NCBI GenBank assembly: GCA_016706685.1
Contig: JADJJE010000002.1
Span: 310,001 to 374,000 of the forward strand
Reading direction: 5' to 3'
From: Sandaracinaceae bacterium
GTDB lineage: Bacteria > Myxococcota_A > Polyangia > Polyangiales > Houyiibacteriaceae
DNA: 64,000 bases
The notes under the pieces are model-generated. The model was not told where the DNA came from, searched no databases, and saw only the letters and a program-made list of their open reading frames with translations. The translations under genes were made by a program, and so were the position numbers. This document shows positions 1 to 8,143 of this stretch, piece after piece; the stretch's first letter is position 1, and every line of letters starts with the position of its first letter.

Positions 1-1135
1 GCCCGTTCCACACCGGGATGCGGCGCTTGGCCTTGAGGCCGATGCGCTTCACCAGCGTGGAGTTGCCCGCCAGCACCCACGCGTCGAAGCCACCGAAGTG
101 CTGCTTGAACGTGTCGCCCAGCGTCTCGTACAGCTGGTAGAGCGCCACGCCCTCACCCAGACGCTCGCCATAGGGCGGGTTCACGATCAAGAGCCCGCGC
201 GCGCCCTCGGCGTGGTCTTCCCACACCTTCGGCGGCCGTGCGTCGGCCAGCCCGCGGCGCTCGAAGCGCACCATGCGCTCTACGCCAGCCAGTGAAGCGC
301 CCTTGCGTGCCAGCGTGATGGCGTCTTCATCCACGTCGCTGCCCAGGATGGTCACCGCGCGCTGCCCATCGGACTCGCGGCCCCGTCGTGCGCGCGCCTG
401 CGCCTCGGCCAGCACGCGCCGGAAGACATCTTCCTGGTGCCCACGCCAGCCCGTGAACCCGAAGCGCGGCCGGTCGAGCGCCGGAGCCACGTCGGCCACC
501 ATGCGCGCCGCCTCGATGAGCCACGTGCCGCTGCCACACATGGGGTCCAGCAGCACCTCACGCTCGCGCGTCCAGCCCGCCATCAGCAGCAGCGCCGCGG
601 CCAGGTTCTCTTTCAGCGGGGCGCGCGCGCCGCGGGGCCGGTAGTGGCGCCGGTGCAGCGGCTCGCCCGCCAGGTCGATGGCCACCGACGCGATGCCGTC
701 GCCGAGGTGCACATGGATGCGCACGTCCGGTGACTCGGTGTCCACGTTCGGCCGCGAGCCGGTGCGCTCGCGCAGCTGGTCCACCACGGCGTCCTTCGTG
801 CGCAGAGCCAGGTAGCGCGTGTGCGCGGCGCGGTCGCCCGACACCACGCAGTCGACAGCCAGCGTCTGCTCGGGGCCCAGGTGCTCGGACCACTCGATGC
901 CGAAGACGCCCTCGTACAGCGCGTCTCCGTCGGCGTCGCGCACCGGAAACTCGGCGATGGGCAGGAGCACCTTGCTGGCCACGCGCGACCACACGCACGC
1001 CGTGTACGCGTCTTCGAGCGTGCCGCTGAAGCGCACCACCCCGATGCCGGGAGTCACGCCACGCACCCGCTCGGCGCGGAGCTCTTGCGCCAGCACCTCT
1101 TCGGTGCCCCGCGCGCACGTGGCGATGAAGTCCAT
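1..1135 (-). CDS. rlmL: 23S rRNA (guanine-N2) methyltransferase RlmL, C-terminus cut by window edge
   Basis: SAM-dependent methyltransferase that modifies a guanine of 23S rRNA (m2G2445 in E. coli) during ribosome assembly in the cytoplasm. The frame starts at the ATG complementary to 1133-1135 and is open to base 1, so the gene continues leftward. The start reads MDFIATCARGTEEVLAQEL, close to the RlmL N-terminus. A THUMP-type RNA-binding region occupies roughly residues 45-155. The catalytic part shows LLDPMCGSGTWLIEAA (SAM-binding motif I) and, later, the NPPYGERL motif IV expected of N2-guanine methyltransferases. Intact as far as visible. It is divergent from the next gene with about 110 bp between starts. 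E. coli RlmKL has an extra RlmK domain; whether that exists here cannot be seen. Confidence 0.88.
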   Translation of the reverse strand, partial: MDFIATCARGTEEVLAQELRAERVRGVTPGIGVVRFSGTLEDAYTACVWSRVASKVLLPIAEFPVRDADGDALYEGVFGIEWSEHLGPEQTLAVDCVVSGDRAAHTRYLALRTKDAVVDQLRERTGSRPNVDTESPDVRIHVHLGDGIASVAIDLAGEPLHRRHYRPRGARAPLKENLAAALLLMAGWTREREVLLDPMCGSGTWLIEAARMVADVAPALDRPRFGFTGWRGHQEDVFRRVLAEAQARARRGRESDGQRAVTILGSDVDEDAITLARKGASLAGVERMVRFERRGLADARPPKVWEDHAEGARGLLIVNPPYGERLGEGVALYQLYETLGDTFKQHFGGFDAWVLAGNSTLVKRIGLKAKRRIPVWNG

Positions 1136-1244
1136 GGCGAGAGCTTGTAGCCCCCCCTATTGCGTTTGCCAGGCGACGAGTCCACCCTCTATTTCCATGA
1201 GGTTCAGGAGCGTGTGGGTCGCCCTGGGGTGGTCGGGGTGGATC

Positions 1245-2192
1245 ATGGCGAAAACAGTTGGCCACCAGCTGGCATGGGCTGCATGCGTAGCGTCGATGGT
1301 GCTCGCGACGGCGAGCGTTGTGCAGGCGCAGGACGGGGACGCTCAGGCGGACGCGCGCCGGCAATTCACGCAGGGCGAGCAGGCCTATCGCGTGGGGAAC
1401 TACGACGAAGCCGTCGAGCTGTGGCAGCGCGCCTACAGTATGGATCCGCGGCCGCGCATCCAATACAACCTCTCGCAGGCCTTCGAGCGTCTCGGTCGAC
1501 TCGAGGAGGCCGTGTCGGCGTTGGACGCGTACCTGCGTGACACGCCCCCCGATGATCCGCTCTATGGTGAAGCGAACGCGCGGCTCGCGGCTCTTCGGCA
1601 GCGCGTCGCCCTCACGGGCATCCGCATCGTCGGCGGAGGCGCGGGCGGCCAGATCTTCGTCAACGATCAGGCATGGGGCGCCACCCCACGGCCCGATCGC
1701 ATCCCCGTCGCTCCCGGGAGCCATCGCATCACGATCGTGGATCCGGACGGCACGCGCCACGAGCTCGTGGTGGCCGTGCCCGTCGGGCAGGTCGTGGACG
1801 TCACGGTGCCCACGGACTCCAACCCGGTCCCCGTGGTGGCAGACGGAGAAGAGACGGTGCCCATGCTGGGCTCCACTGCCGACGCGGACTCGAACCGCCA
1901 CATTCTGTTGTGGGCCGGCGCGGGCGGTGCTGCCGTGGGCCTCGGGGTGCTGTTCTACGGCATCGAACGCCAGCGCGAACTCTCGGGCTGCTCGGACGCC
2001 GGCTTCGTCTGCCTCGAGGAGTCCACCGTAAAGCGTCAGCGCACCCTCGGCATGGTGCTGGGCGGCGTGCTCGTCGCGGCCGGTGCCACGCTCATCGTCC
2101 TCGACTTGCTCAGCAGCCGTCAGCGCCAGTCCTACACGGACGTGGAGCTCGGCATCGGTTTCGCCTCTCTCTCGCTCACGGTGCGCCGATGA
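1245..2192 (+). CDS. TPR/PEGA-domain exported protein
   Basis: Predicted envelope protein of 315 residues, function unknown. The ATG at 1245 was chosen because it gives a signal peptide (residues 1-28, hydrophobic core then VQAQ); the open frame upstream antisense to rlmL is a shadow. Residues about 32-118 form tetratricopeptide-like helices (GNYDEAVELWQRAY, FERLGRLEEAVSALDAYL), usually protein-protein interaction modules. Residues about 122-190 look like a PEGA-type beta domain (VNDQAWGATP, then VAPGSHRITI). Two hydrophobic segments at about 219-240 and 266-289 may be membrane anchors. The TGA overlaps the ATG of the next gene (ATGA), so the two are translationally coupled. TPR plus PEGA proteins of this type are common in myxobacteria. 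Confidence 0.72.
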   Translation: MAKTVGHQLAWAACVASMVLATASVVQAQDGDAQADARRQFTQGEQAYRVGNYDEAVELWQRAYSMDPRPRIQYNLSQAFERLGRLEEAVSALDAYLRDTPPDDPLYGEANARLAALRQRVALTGIRIVGGGAGGQIFVNDQAWGATPRPDRIPVAPGSHRITIVDPDGTRHELVVAVPVGQVVDVTVPTDSNPVPVVADGEETVPMLGSTADADSNRHILLWAGAGGAAVGLGVLFYGIERQRELSGCSDAGFVCLEESTVKRQRTLGMVLGGVLVAAGATLIVLDLLSSRQRQSYTDVELGIGFASLSLTVRR

Positions 2193-2974
2193 AGCCGCTC
2201 GTTCTCCGGTTCTTGGCCATCGTGGGCCTCGCCTTCTTCGCAGCGTCGTGCACCGACGCGGGGCGCTGCCAGCTCGGTGCGAGGCGCCGGCCCGTGGGCT
2301 GCTCGTGTGAGGGAACTCCTGAGCAGGGCGCGAGCTGCGTCGCCGGGCGCTGCGAGGTGTGCCCGCTCGGCGCCGAGGGGTGTCGCTGCTCCAGCGGGGG
2401 CTGCAACGCCGGCCTCGCGTGCGTCACGTCGGAAGACCTCTGTGTGGCAGAGGACGAGACCGTCTGTGAGGAGAGCTGCTTCGACGGCTGGCACGGCGAC
2501 GGTTACTGCGACGACGGCGGGCCTGACTCGAGCTACTCGTCGTGCAACCTCGGGACGGACTGCACCGACTGCGGCGCGCGTCGCAACACATGCGTCAACC
2601 CGGAGTACCCCACGTTCTGCCCCGAGGCGCCCGACACGCCGTGCTGGACTCCGTTCACGGACTGCGACTCCATCGCGTTCTGCGGTGACGACACCACCGC
2701 ACACGCCTGCAACACGGGCTTCCGCTACGACTGCGCCACCGAGACATGCGTCGCGAACACCTGCGCTGACCCCGAGTTCCCCGTGTTCTGCGACTACGAC
2801 CCGAGCTGCGCGACGTCGGGGCTCTGCTGCTTTCGGACGAACACGGACTGCCGCACCGCAACCCAGTGCCACGGAAACTGGTACGCCTGTCGGGGCCGGA
2901 GGGCGATCTCTCCGCTCACGATCGCCTGCGGCGCTGCGGTTGCCGATGTGGCGTGCGTCCTGCCGCCGCCCTGA
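2189..2974 (+). CDS. Cysteine-rich lipoprotein, unknown function
   Basis: 261-residue protein with a lipoprotein-like N-terminus (hydrophobic LRFLAIVGLAFFAASC, Cys at residue 20), so probably lipid-anchored to the envelope. The mature part is extremely Cys-rich with irregular CxxC, CxC and CC spacing, including GDGYCDDGGPDS and two similar segments beginning TCVNPEYPTFC and TCADPEFPVFC, which look like an internal duplication of a disulfide-bonded module. No catalytic motif is visible. The start is fixed by the 4-bp ATGA overlap with the upstream TPR/PEGA gene, suggesting that the two products act together at the cell surface. No function is proposed. Confidence 0.66.
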   Translation: MKPLVLRFLAIVGLAFFAASCTDAGRCQLGARRRPVGCSCEGTPEQGASCVAGRCEVCPLGAEGCRCSSGGCNAGLACVTSEDLCVAEDETVCEESCFDGWHGDGYCDDGGPDSSYSSCNLGTDCTDCGARRNTCVNPEYPTFCPEAPDTPCWTPFTDCDSIAFCGDDTTAHACNTGFRYDCATETCVANTCADPEFPVFCDYDPSCATSGLCCFRTNTDCRTATQCHGNWYACRGRRAISPLTIACGAAVADVACVLPPP

Positions 2975-3015
2975 GGTGTCGCCCGGCGTCTTGCTGGCCA
3001 GACCGCGGATGCGAA

Positions 3016-3049
3016 GAAGCCCCACCCAGCAGATGCAGGGAGGGGCTTC
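3016..3049. terminator. Hairpin between convergent genes, possible terminator
   Basis: Inverted repeat GAAGCCCC (3016-3023) / GGGGCTTC (3042-3049) with an 18-nt loop, 41 bp after the stop of the Cys-rich lipoprotein gene. No T-run follows on either strand, so rho-independent termination is only a guess. Confidence 0.35.
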
Positions 3050-3061
3050 GTGCGTTGCGCA

Positions 3062-3082
3062 GGCCAGCCGCGATGGCTGGCC
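3062..3082 (-). terminator. Hairpin directly after rpsD, probable terminator
   Basis: Perfect 8-bp stem GGCCAGCC (3062-3069) / GGCTGGCC (3075-3082) with a 5-nt loop, starting 6 bp beyond the rpsD stop codon on the minus strand. Position and stem strength suit a transcript end, but the run of T residues of a classical intrinsic terminator is missing. Confidence 0.45.
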
Positions 3083-3088
3083 AGGCTG

Positions 3089-3709
3089 CTACAGGCGCTT
3101 CGAGTAGTACTCGATGACCAGGTTGACCTCGACGGGGAAGGGCACGGAGTCGGCCTTCGGCATCTCCTTGATGGAGGCCGTCTTCTTGTCGTCCTGGTAC
3201 TCGAGCCACTCGGGGCGGGTGAGGCGCAGGTCGCCGAGGGCGGCCGCCACGGTCACGAGGTCCTGGCTGCGCGCGCGGAGCGAGATGACCTCGCCCGGCT
3301 TCACGCGGTAGCTCGCGATGTCCACGCGCTTCCCGTTGATCTGGAAGTGACCGTGGTTGATGAGCTGACGGGCCGCCGGGATGGTCGGCGCGAAGCCGGC
3401 GCGGAAGACCACGTTGTCGAGGCGACGCTCCAAGAACTCGAGCAGCTTGTCACCGCTCGGGTCACGGCTCGCGACGGCCTCCTTGTAGAGGCGACGGAAC
3501 TGACGCTCGGTCAGACCGTAGTTCAGGCGGAGCTTCTGCTTCTCGAGCAGCTGCTTCTTGTAGTCGCTCATCTTGCGGCGACGAACGTTCTTCGCACCGT
3601 GCACGCCGGGCGGGAACGGGCGGTCCCACATGCTCTTGCGAGTGAGACCGGGAAGGTCGAGGTTCAGGGCGCGCATCTTCTTTACGCGCGGTCCGGTGTA
3701 GCGGGACAT
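3089..3709 (-). CDS. rpsD: 30S ribosomal protein S4 (zinc-free form)
   Basis: Primary 16S rRNA-binding protein of the small subunit, also involved in decoding fidelity. 206 residues, full length for the family, with the N-terminal MSRYTGPRVKKMRAL and the S4 RNA-binding domain at about residues 97-160 (RRLDNVVFRAGF, INHGHFQINGKRV). There is no cysteine at all, so this is the C-minus form without the N-terminal zinc site. A strong Shine-Dalgarno GGAGG lies just before the ATG. It stands alone rather than in the alpha operon with rpsM, rpsK and rpoA, so the genome may carry a second S4 elsewhere. A putative sigma70-type promoter and a leader hairpin precede it. Confidence 0.97.
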   Translation of the reverse strand: MSRYTGPRVKKMRALNLDLPGLTRKSMWDRPFPPGVHGAKNVRRRKMSDYKKQLLEKQKLRLNYGLTERQFRRLYKEAVASRDPSGDKLLEFLERRLDNVVFRAGFAPTIPAARQLINHGHFQINGKRVDIASYRVKPGEVISLRARSQDLVTVAAALGDLRLTRPEWLEYQDDKKTASIKEMPKADSVPFPVEVNLVIEYYSKRL

Positions 3710-3722
3710 TCTTCCTCCAAAG

Positions 3723-3739
3723 CCCGCATCACGTGCGGG
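3723..3739 (-). promoter_or_regulatory. rpsD leader hairpin
   Basis: Stem CCCGCA (3723-3728) / TGCGGG (3734-3739) with a 5-nt loop in the rpsD leader, immediately upstream of its Shine-Dalgarno. S4 is a translational repressor of its own mRNA in several bacteria. A role for this hairpin in autoregulation is inference only. Confidence 0.3.
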
Positions 3740-3747
3740 GGAGCGGC

Positions 3748-3776
3748 TTATTACTGAGCGACCGGCATGAGATCAA
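3748..3776 (-). promoter_or_regulatory. Putative sigma70-like promoter of rpsD
   Basis: On the minus strand TTGATC (complement of 3771-3776) and TAATAA (complement of 3748-3753) are exactly 17 bp apart and about 40-70 bp upstream of the rpsD start, in an AT-richer patch. The match to TTGACA/TATAAT is partial. Confidence 0.35.
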
Positions 3777-3980
3777 GGCGAAACGCGTAGAAAAAACGTG
3801 CCGCCCACCTAGCTCGGGGGGCGGAACTGTGACCGCGATCGGCATCGGCCGCCAGCAAAAACACGATCCGCCCGCCTCATGGACCAGCGCGAATCGGCCT
3901 TTCTCACAAAATTTCAATGGTTTGAGTCTCCGGATCAGTCTTGCTTCCCCTTTGCCCGCGTTTCGGGCGAAGGTACCGCC

Positions 3981-5180
3981 ATGCACTCGCGCACAGGCAT
4001 CGTGCTCTCCGGCGGCGGCGCGCGCGGCGCCTACGAGGTGGGCGTCGTGGCAGGGATCATGGACGTCCTGCGGCCTTCGAAGCTCGAGCGGGCCCCCTTC
4101 GAGATCTTCACCGGCACGTCCGTGGGCGCCATCAACAGCGCTTGGCTCGCGTCGCACGCGCACCGCCCGGACATGGACATCAGCGGCCTGGTGGCCGAGT
4201 GGGAGGGGCTGCGTCTGCGGAAGCACCTGCGCCTGGACCCCATGGGCATCTTGGCCGGGCGGCGCCTGCGTCCCTGGCTGTCCAAGCTGCGTGGCGACGA
4301 GGTGGGCCGCGTGGGCCGCTCGCTGCTGGACCCGCGTGCGCTCGAAGAGCTGGTGGCGCGCGCCATCCCCTACAAGCAGCTGCACCAGAACGTGGACACC
4401 GGTGTGGTGCGCGCGCTGGTGGTCGCGTCGCTCGGTGTGGAAGACGGCATCACCACCATGTTCGCGGAGGTGGCCCCTGGAGCGCACTTCGCCACCTCGA
4501 AGGACCCGCGGCGGCGCGCTCGCCCCACGCGCATCGACTCGCGCCACGTGCTGGCCAGCTCGGCCATCCCGCTCATCTTCCCGGCGCGCGAGATCGACGG
4601 CCGCTACTTCTGCGACGGAGGCCTGCGCTTCAACACGCCCATCGCGCCGGCCATCCGCTGCGGCGCCGAGCGCTTGGTCATCATCTCGCTGCGCAGCGAG
4701 ACCAAGCCCGACGCCGAGTCGCGCGAGCTGGCGCTGCAGGCCTACCCGAACCCGGTCTTCCTGATCGGCAAGATCCTCGACGCGCTCCTGCTGGACCCGG
4801 TGAACTACGACTTGCAGGTGCTCGACCGCTTCAACCGCATGATCGACACGCTCGAAGAGGTGCTCGGCGAGGGCGAGATGGAGCGCGTCCAGAACGTCAT
4901 CCAGGAGTCGCGCGGGGCGCCCTACAAGAAGGTGGAGCGCCTGGTGTTCCACCCCTCCGAGGACATCGGCCGCATGGCCGCGGCGCGGGCGCACGAGCTG
5001 CGCATGACGCACATCTCACCGCACCTCTTCTCGGGCGACCTCGCGCTCGAGCCGGGCTTCCAGGCCGACCTGCTGTCGTTCGTGCTCTTCGATGGGGAGT
5101 TCGCGACCCGCCTCGTGGCGCTAGGGCGCAACGACGCGCACGCCAGGGCGGAGGACATCCACAGGTTCTTCGACGTGTAA
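3981..5180 (+). CDS. Patatin-like phospholipase
   Basis: Predicted Ser/Asp-dyad acyl hydrolase acting on phospholipids or other acyl esters, 399 residues. All hallmarks of the patatin fold are present: the oxyanion-hole glycine motif LSGGGARGAYE (residues 9-19), the nucleophile elbow GTSVG with the Ser at about residue 47, and the catalytic Asp in DGGLRFNTP at about residue 212. No signal peptide is seen, so it may be cytoplasmic or secreted by a non-Sec route as for some patatins. An in-frame ATG at 3879 exists, but 3981 starts just before the conserved first strand and follows a GGCGAAGG-like ribosome site, so it was preferred. The C-terminal 150 residues resemble no domain I recognise. A strong hairpin follows the gene. 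Confidence 0.85.
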   Translation: MHSRTGIVLSGGGARGAYEVGVVAGIMDVLRPSKLERAPFEIFTGTSVGAINSAWLASHAHRPDMDISGLVAEWEGLRLRKHLRLDPMGILAGRRLRPWLSKLRGDEVGRVGRSLLDPRALEELVARAIPYKQLHQNVDTGVVRALVVASLGVEDGITTMFAEVAPGAHFATSKDPRRRARPTRIDSRHVLASSAIPLIFPAREIDGRYFCDGGLRFNTPIAPAIRCGAERLVIISLRSETKPDAESRELALQAYPNPVFLIGKILDALLLDPVNYDLQVLDRFNRMIDTLEEVLGEGEMERVQNVIQESRGAPYKKVERLVFHPSEDIGRMAAARAHELRMTHISPHLFSGDLALEPGFQADLLSFVLFDGEFATRLVALGRNDAHARAEDIHRFFDV

Positions 5181-5193
5181 CCGAGCTGCTTTT

Positions 5194-5222
5194 GGCACCC
5201 ACGGCTTTCAGCCGTGGGTGCC
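5194..5222. terminator. Perfect 13-bp hairpin between convergent genes, probable bidirectional terminator
   Basis: GGCACCCACGGCT (5194-5206) and AGCCGTGGGTGCC (5210-5222) form a perfect 13-bp stem with a TTC loop, 13 bp after the patatin stop and 52 bp before the stop of the facing gene. On the plus strand it is preceded by TTT and followed by ATTGTGGTTT, a weak T-tract. It is well placed to stop transcription from both sides. Confidence 0.6.
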
Positions 5223-5274
5223 ATTGTGGTTTGCTGAAAAGCGAATTGGCCCCCTGGCGAGATGTGTCGGATCA

Positions 5275-5775
5275 TCAGCCCGTCGCCCACACGCTGGCTT
5301 CGAGCAGCGTGTTCGCGGGCGCCAGCTCGAGCACGCCCGAGACCGTGGTTTCCAGGTCTCCCGCCAGGTCCATCACCTTCACCGTGGTGGCCAACGTCTG
5401 GTTCGGGGCGCTGCCCTGGAACGAATACATGTAGTCGACGATGCCGAAGTGCTCCGCGTCTGCGGGGGCCAGGCCGCCGCGTCCCAGGAAGCGCGACGTG
5501 CCGGCGTGCTCGAGGCGCAGGGTGACGCCGTAGAAGCTCCCTGGAGAGACCGACTGTCCACGCGCCGGTGGCACCGTGAGGGTGAGCTTGTAGCGAATCC
5601 ACAGCTCGCGCCGCTTGGGGGACGCCGGGACCGTGAGCACGAACGGCGTGCCGGCCTGCACCGCCGCGCTGGCGATGGTGGGCTTGCCCAGGACCACCTT
5701 CCACAGGACCAGCAGCGCCAGCGCGGCCACCACGAGTGCGGAGAGCACCGGCACGACGATCCAGAAGGTCGACAT
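5275..5775 (-). CDS. Hypothetical single-span membrane protein
   Basis: 166 residues. Residues about 4-29 form one strongly hydrophobic segment (VVPVLSALVVAALALLVLW) that is either an N-terminal anchor or an uncleaved signal. The remainder has a beta-rich, soluble look with alternating hydrophobics (RELWIRYKLTLTVP, YGVTLRLEHAG), suggesting a periplasmic or extracytoplasmic beta-sandwich. I recognise no family. It is a monocistronic gene ending against the terminator hairpin shared with the patatin gene, and lies 25 bp upstream of the stop of the flavin oxidoreductase gene in the same orientation. Confidence 0.6.
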   Translation of the reverse strand: MSTFWIVVPVLSALVVAALALLVLWKVVLGKPTIASAAVQAGTPFVLTVPASPKRRELWIRYKLTLTVPPARGQSVSPGSFYGVTLRLEHAGTSRFLGRGGLAPADAEHFGIVDYMYSFQGSAPNQTLATTVKVMDLAGDLETTVSGVLELAPANTLLEASVWATG

Positions 5776-5800
5776 CCCTCGACCTTACATCACGTGCCGC

Positions 5801-6809
5801 TCAGGGGAAGCGACGCGGCGCCATGGTGGTGATGAACGCGGCGAGCGCGGGCCACGGCATGTTCGGCGGCAGGTTGATGATGGGCAGGTCTTGCCCGAAG
5901 TCGCGCCGCCGGCGCAGCTCGCGGATGCAGTGCAGCGGGTTGCCGCTGACCGTGAGCGCGTCCACCAGCTCGGGCGTGACGGCGTCCTTGGCCTGCGAGC
6001 GCGTGGCGGGGTCCTTGTAGAGCCGGTCGATGCGCTCGCACTCCTCGGCGTAGCCCATGCCGGTGAGCATCTCCTTGTAGTACTCGCCCATGCCGCCGAT
6101 GTAGAACGAGATGATGTCGCGCGCCTTCTCGGAGGCCATGCGGCCCGTGAGCGGGATGGCGGTGGTGAACGGCGCCGTTATGATCTCGCTCGGGTTGCGG
6201 CCGGCCTTGAGCGCGCCCTGCGCGATCCACTCGTGCCCGCGCGACAGCTCGGTGTAGGGCCAGAAGATGGGCATCCAGCCGTCCGCCATCTCGCCGATGC
6301 TGCGGATGGCCTGCTCCTTGAGGGCCGCCACGTAGATGGGCACCTTCCGCCGCACGGGCTTGTTGTCCAACGTGAACTTGCGGTACTCGCCAATCTTGGC
6401 GCCCGCCTGGTCGAGCGGGGTGCCGTCCAGCAGCGCGCGCGTGACGCGGATGACGTCGCGGGTCTGCGTGAGCGGCGCCTTGAACTCTCGGGCGGAAGCC
6501 CTCGATGACGCGCTTGCCGCTGGTGCCGATGCCCAGGATGACGCGACCGTTACTGATCTCGTCGAGCGTGGCCACGCTCATGGCGATGAGCGCGGGGGAG
6601 CGGCTGAACACGTTGATGATGCCCGTGCCCAGCTTGATGCGCTTGGTGTGGATGGCGATCTCGGCGAGCAGCTGGAAGCTCTCGTAGCCCCACACCTCGG
6701 GCAGCCAGAAGGAGTCGTACCCGAGGCGGTCGGCCAGGATGGCGGCCTTCAGGTAGAGCTTGCGGTCGTAGCCTTTCCAGAAGGCGATCAGGCCGGTGCG
6801 GTTCTGCAT
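5801..6809 (-). CDS. LLM-class flavin-dependent oxidoreductase (frame break near 6490)
   Basis: Member of the bacterial luciferase-like monooxygenase / F420- or FMN-dependent oxidoreductase family (TIM barrel). The N-terminal half reads from the ATG at 6809 (RTGLIAFWKGYDRKLYL, then LGTGIINVFSRSPALIAM, and ILGIGTSGKRVIEGF) and the C-terminal half (KVPIYVAALKEQAIRSIGE, then GWMPIFWPY) continues in another frame. The junction is at the GGG run 6490-6492; removing one base restores GF-RREFKAPLTQ-like sequence. About 335 residues in total, normal for the family. Substrate and cofactor (FMN or F420) cannot be told. Monocistronic, divergent from the rhodanese gene. Either a pseudogene or a sequencing error; the latter is favoured because similar breaks recur nearby. 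Confidence 0.78.
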
Positions 6810-6917
6810 GGTTTCTCTCTCGGGCGCGGGTAACGGGGGGCTCGCGACGTATAGGATCGAATCGCGCGCGAGCAAAGCGGGCTGGACTTGAGCCCCGAGT
6901 GTGGGACACTGCGGGCC

Positions 6918-7361
6918 ATGCTGACGCTGCATCCAAGGCTCCGCGGCTGCCGCTACGCGCGCGAGGTGCCCCTTGCTGTCCTGGTTGCGCTGGCTGGGGT
7001 CCTGACGGGCTGCGGCTCCAGCGGCGCCGAGGCGGGTGGTAGCGAGAGCGCGGAGACCAGCGGCGCCGAGGCGCTCCCCGAGGCGCCGCGCGTCACGGGC
7101 GCCGAGGCGCGCGCCATGGTCGCGGCCGGCGCCGTGTTGCTGGACGTGACGCCGCACGCGCGGGCCGAGCGCTCGCTCATCGAGGGCCGCACGCACATCC
7201 CGCTCAGTGAGCTGGCTGCGCGCATGGGTGAGCTGCCGCGCGACCGCGACATCGTCGTCTACTGCCTGGGCGGTGGGGCCAGCCCGCGCGCCGGCGCCCG
7301 GCTGCGCGCCGCGGGCTATCGTGCGTTCGTCATGGGCGCCAAGACCAACTGGGACCTCTGA
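6918..7361 (+). CDS. Rhodanese-like lipoprotein
   Basis: 147 residues. The ATG at 6918 gives a signal with lipobox-like LAGVLTGCGSS, so a lipoprotein facing the periplasm. An Ala/Glu/Ser-rich linker follows, then a single rhodanese-homology domain from about residue 58 (VTGAEARAMVAAGAVLLDV, then GRTHIPLSELAARM). The active-site loop reads VVYCLGGGASPRA, so the catalytic Cys is kept, but the loop differs from the common CRSGxRS. Rhodanese domains carry sulfane sulfur or sense it, and periplasmic single-domain versions are usually of unknown role. It ends 10 bp before the DarP-like gene. Confidence 0.72.
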   Translation: MLTLHPRLRGCRYAREVPLAVLVALAGVLTGCGSSGAEAGGSESAETSGAEALPEAPRVTGAEARAMVAAGAVLLDVTPHARAERSLIEGRTHIPLSELAARMGELPRDRDIVVYCLGGGASPRAGARLRAAGYRAFVMGAKTNWDL

Positions 7362-7371
7362 GGACATCACC

Positions 7372-8023
7372 ATGGCGCGTCGAATGCATTCCACCGATCC
7401 CGAGGCGCCGGACCCCTACGAGGGGGTTCCGTCTCGGGGCGCACGCCGCAAGGAGCAGCACGAGGTCACGTCCGAGATGGCGGACATCGGCCTCGCGCTA
7501 GCGGCGCTGTCCCCTGCGGTGCGCGCCAAGCTGGAGCTGCCGGACCTGCTCGAGCAGGCCATTCGCGAGCTGGCCGACACCACCAAGGGGGCGCGCGTTC
7601 GGCAGCGGCGCTTCGTGGCGCGGCAGCTGCGGTCGTATGACGGCAAGGCCCTGGCGCACGCCGTGGCGTTGCTGGATCCGTCGAGCCCCGTGTCCCTGGC
7701 GCGCGCGCAGCTCATCGAGCTGGCGCGACCGCTTGATGGACGCGCGCCGCGCGGACGAGGGCAGCGAGGAGTTCCTGGCCACGTACCCCACCGCCGAGCG
7801 TCAGACGCTGCGGCAGCTGGTTCGCGGGGCGTCCAAGGAGGCGGGCGACACCGAGGACCAGGCGGCACGAGGCAAGAGCGCATCGGCCAAGCGGCGGGCG
7901 CTCTACCAGTACCTCCGCGAGCGCATCGCCGAGGCGGACCCGCGCCCCACGGCGCTGCGGCCGCTGGCAAACGACGACGCGAGCGGCGCGGACGACGACG
8001 ACGGCGACGACGAGTCGGACTGA
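7372..8023 (+). CDS. DarP/YjgA-like (DUF615) ribosome-associated protein (frame break near 7725)
   Basis: Small, highly charged protein related to YjgA/DarP, which associates with late 50S ribosomal subunits. The first half (SRGARRKEQHEVTSEM, then LPDLLEQAIRELADTT and RQRRFVARQLRSYD) is in the frame of the ATG at 7372. The second half (WRDRLMDARRADEGSEEFL, then AERQTLRQLVRGASKE and YQYLRERI) is in another frame, the switch falling at about 7721-7727. Joined, they give roughly 216 residues with the family order intact plus a poly-Asp tail not usual for YjgA. The break is probably a missing or extra base in the sequence rather than gene decay, since both halves are well conserved. Confidence 0.72.
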
Positions 8024-8143
8024 CCCACGCGCCAAAGTGGCCGGTCGTTTTGACCCGCGCGACCCGTCCGCCTGACCGCCGAATGAGCCCAGAATCAGGG
8101 TTCGTCGTGGCTGGTCCGGGGCTTGCTTTGGGGGCTCGCCCAC

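Noticed and set aside
558..1901. 447-codon minus-strand open frame crossing rlmL and the TPR/PEGA gene
   Set aside because: High third-position GC produces long antisense frames here; composition is Arg/Ala/Gly-rich and it overlaps two better-supported genes.
5194..5222. Hairpin as a mobile-element end or attachment site
   Set aside because: No second copy, flanking duplication or integrase nearby; placement between convergent stops fits termination.
6550..7394. Minus-strand open frame running from the LLM gene across the rhodanese gene
   Set aside because: Its right half is antisense to the conserved rhodanese domain and its left half is the true LLM N-terminus in frame, so it is a shadow joined to a real fragment.
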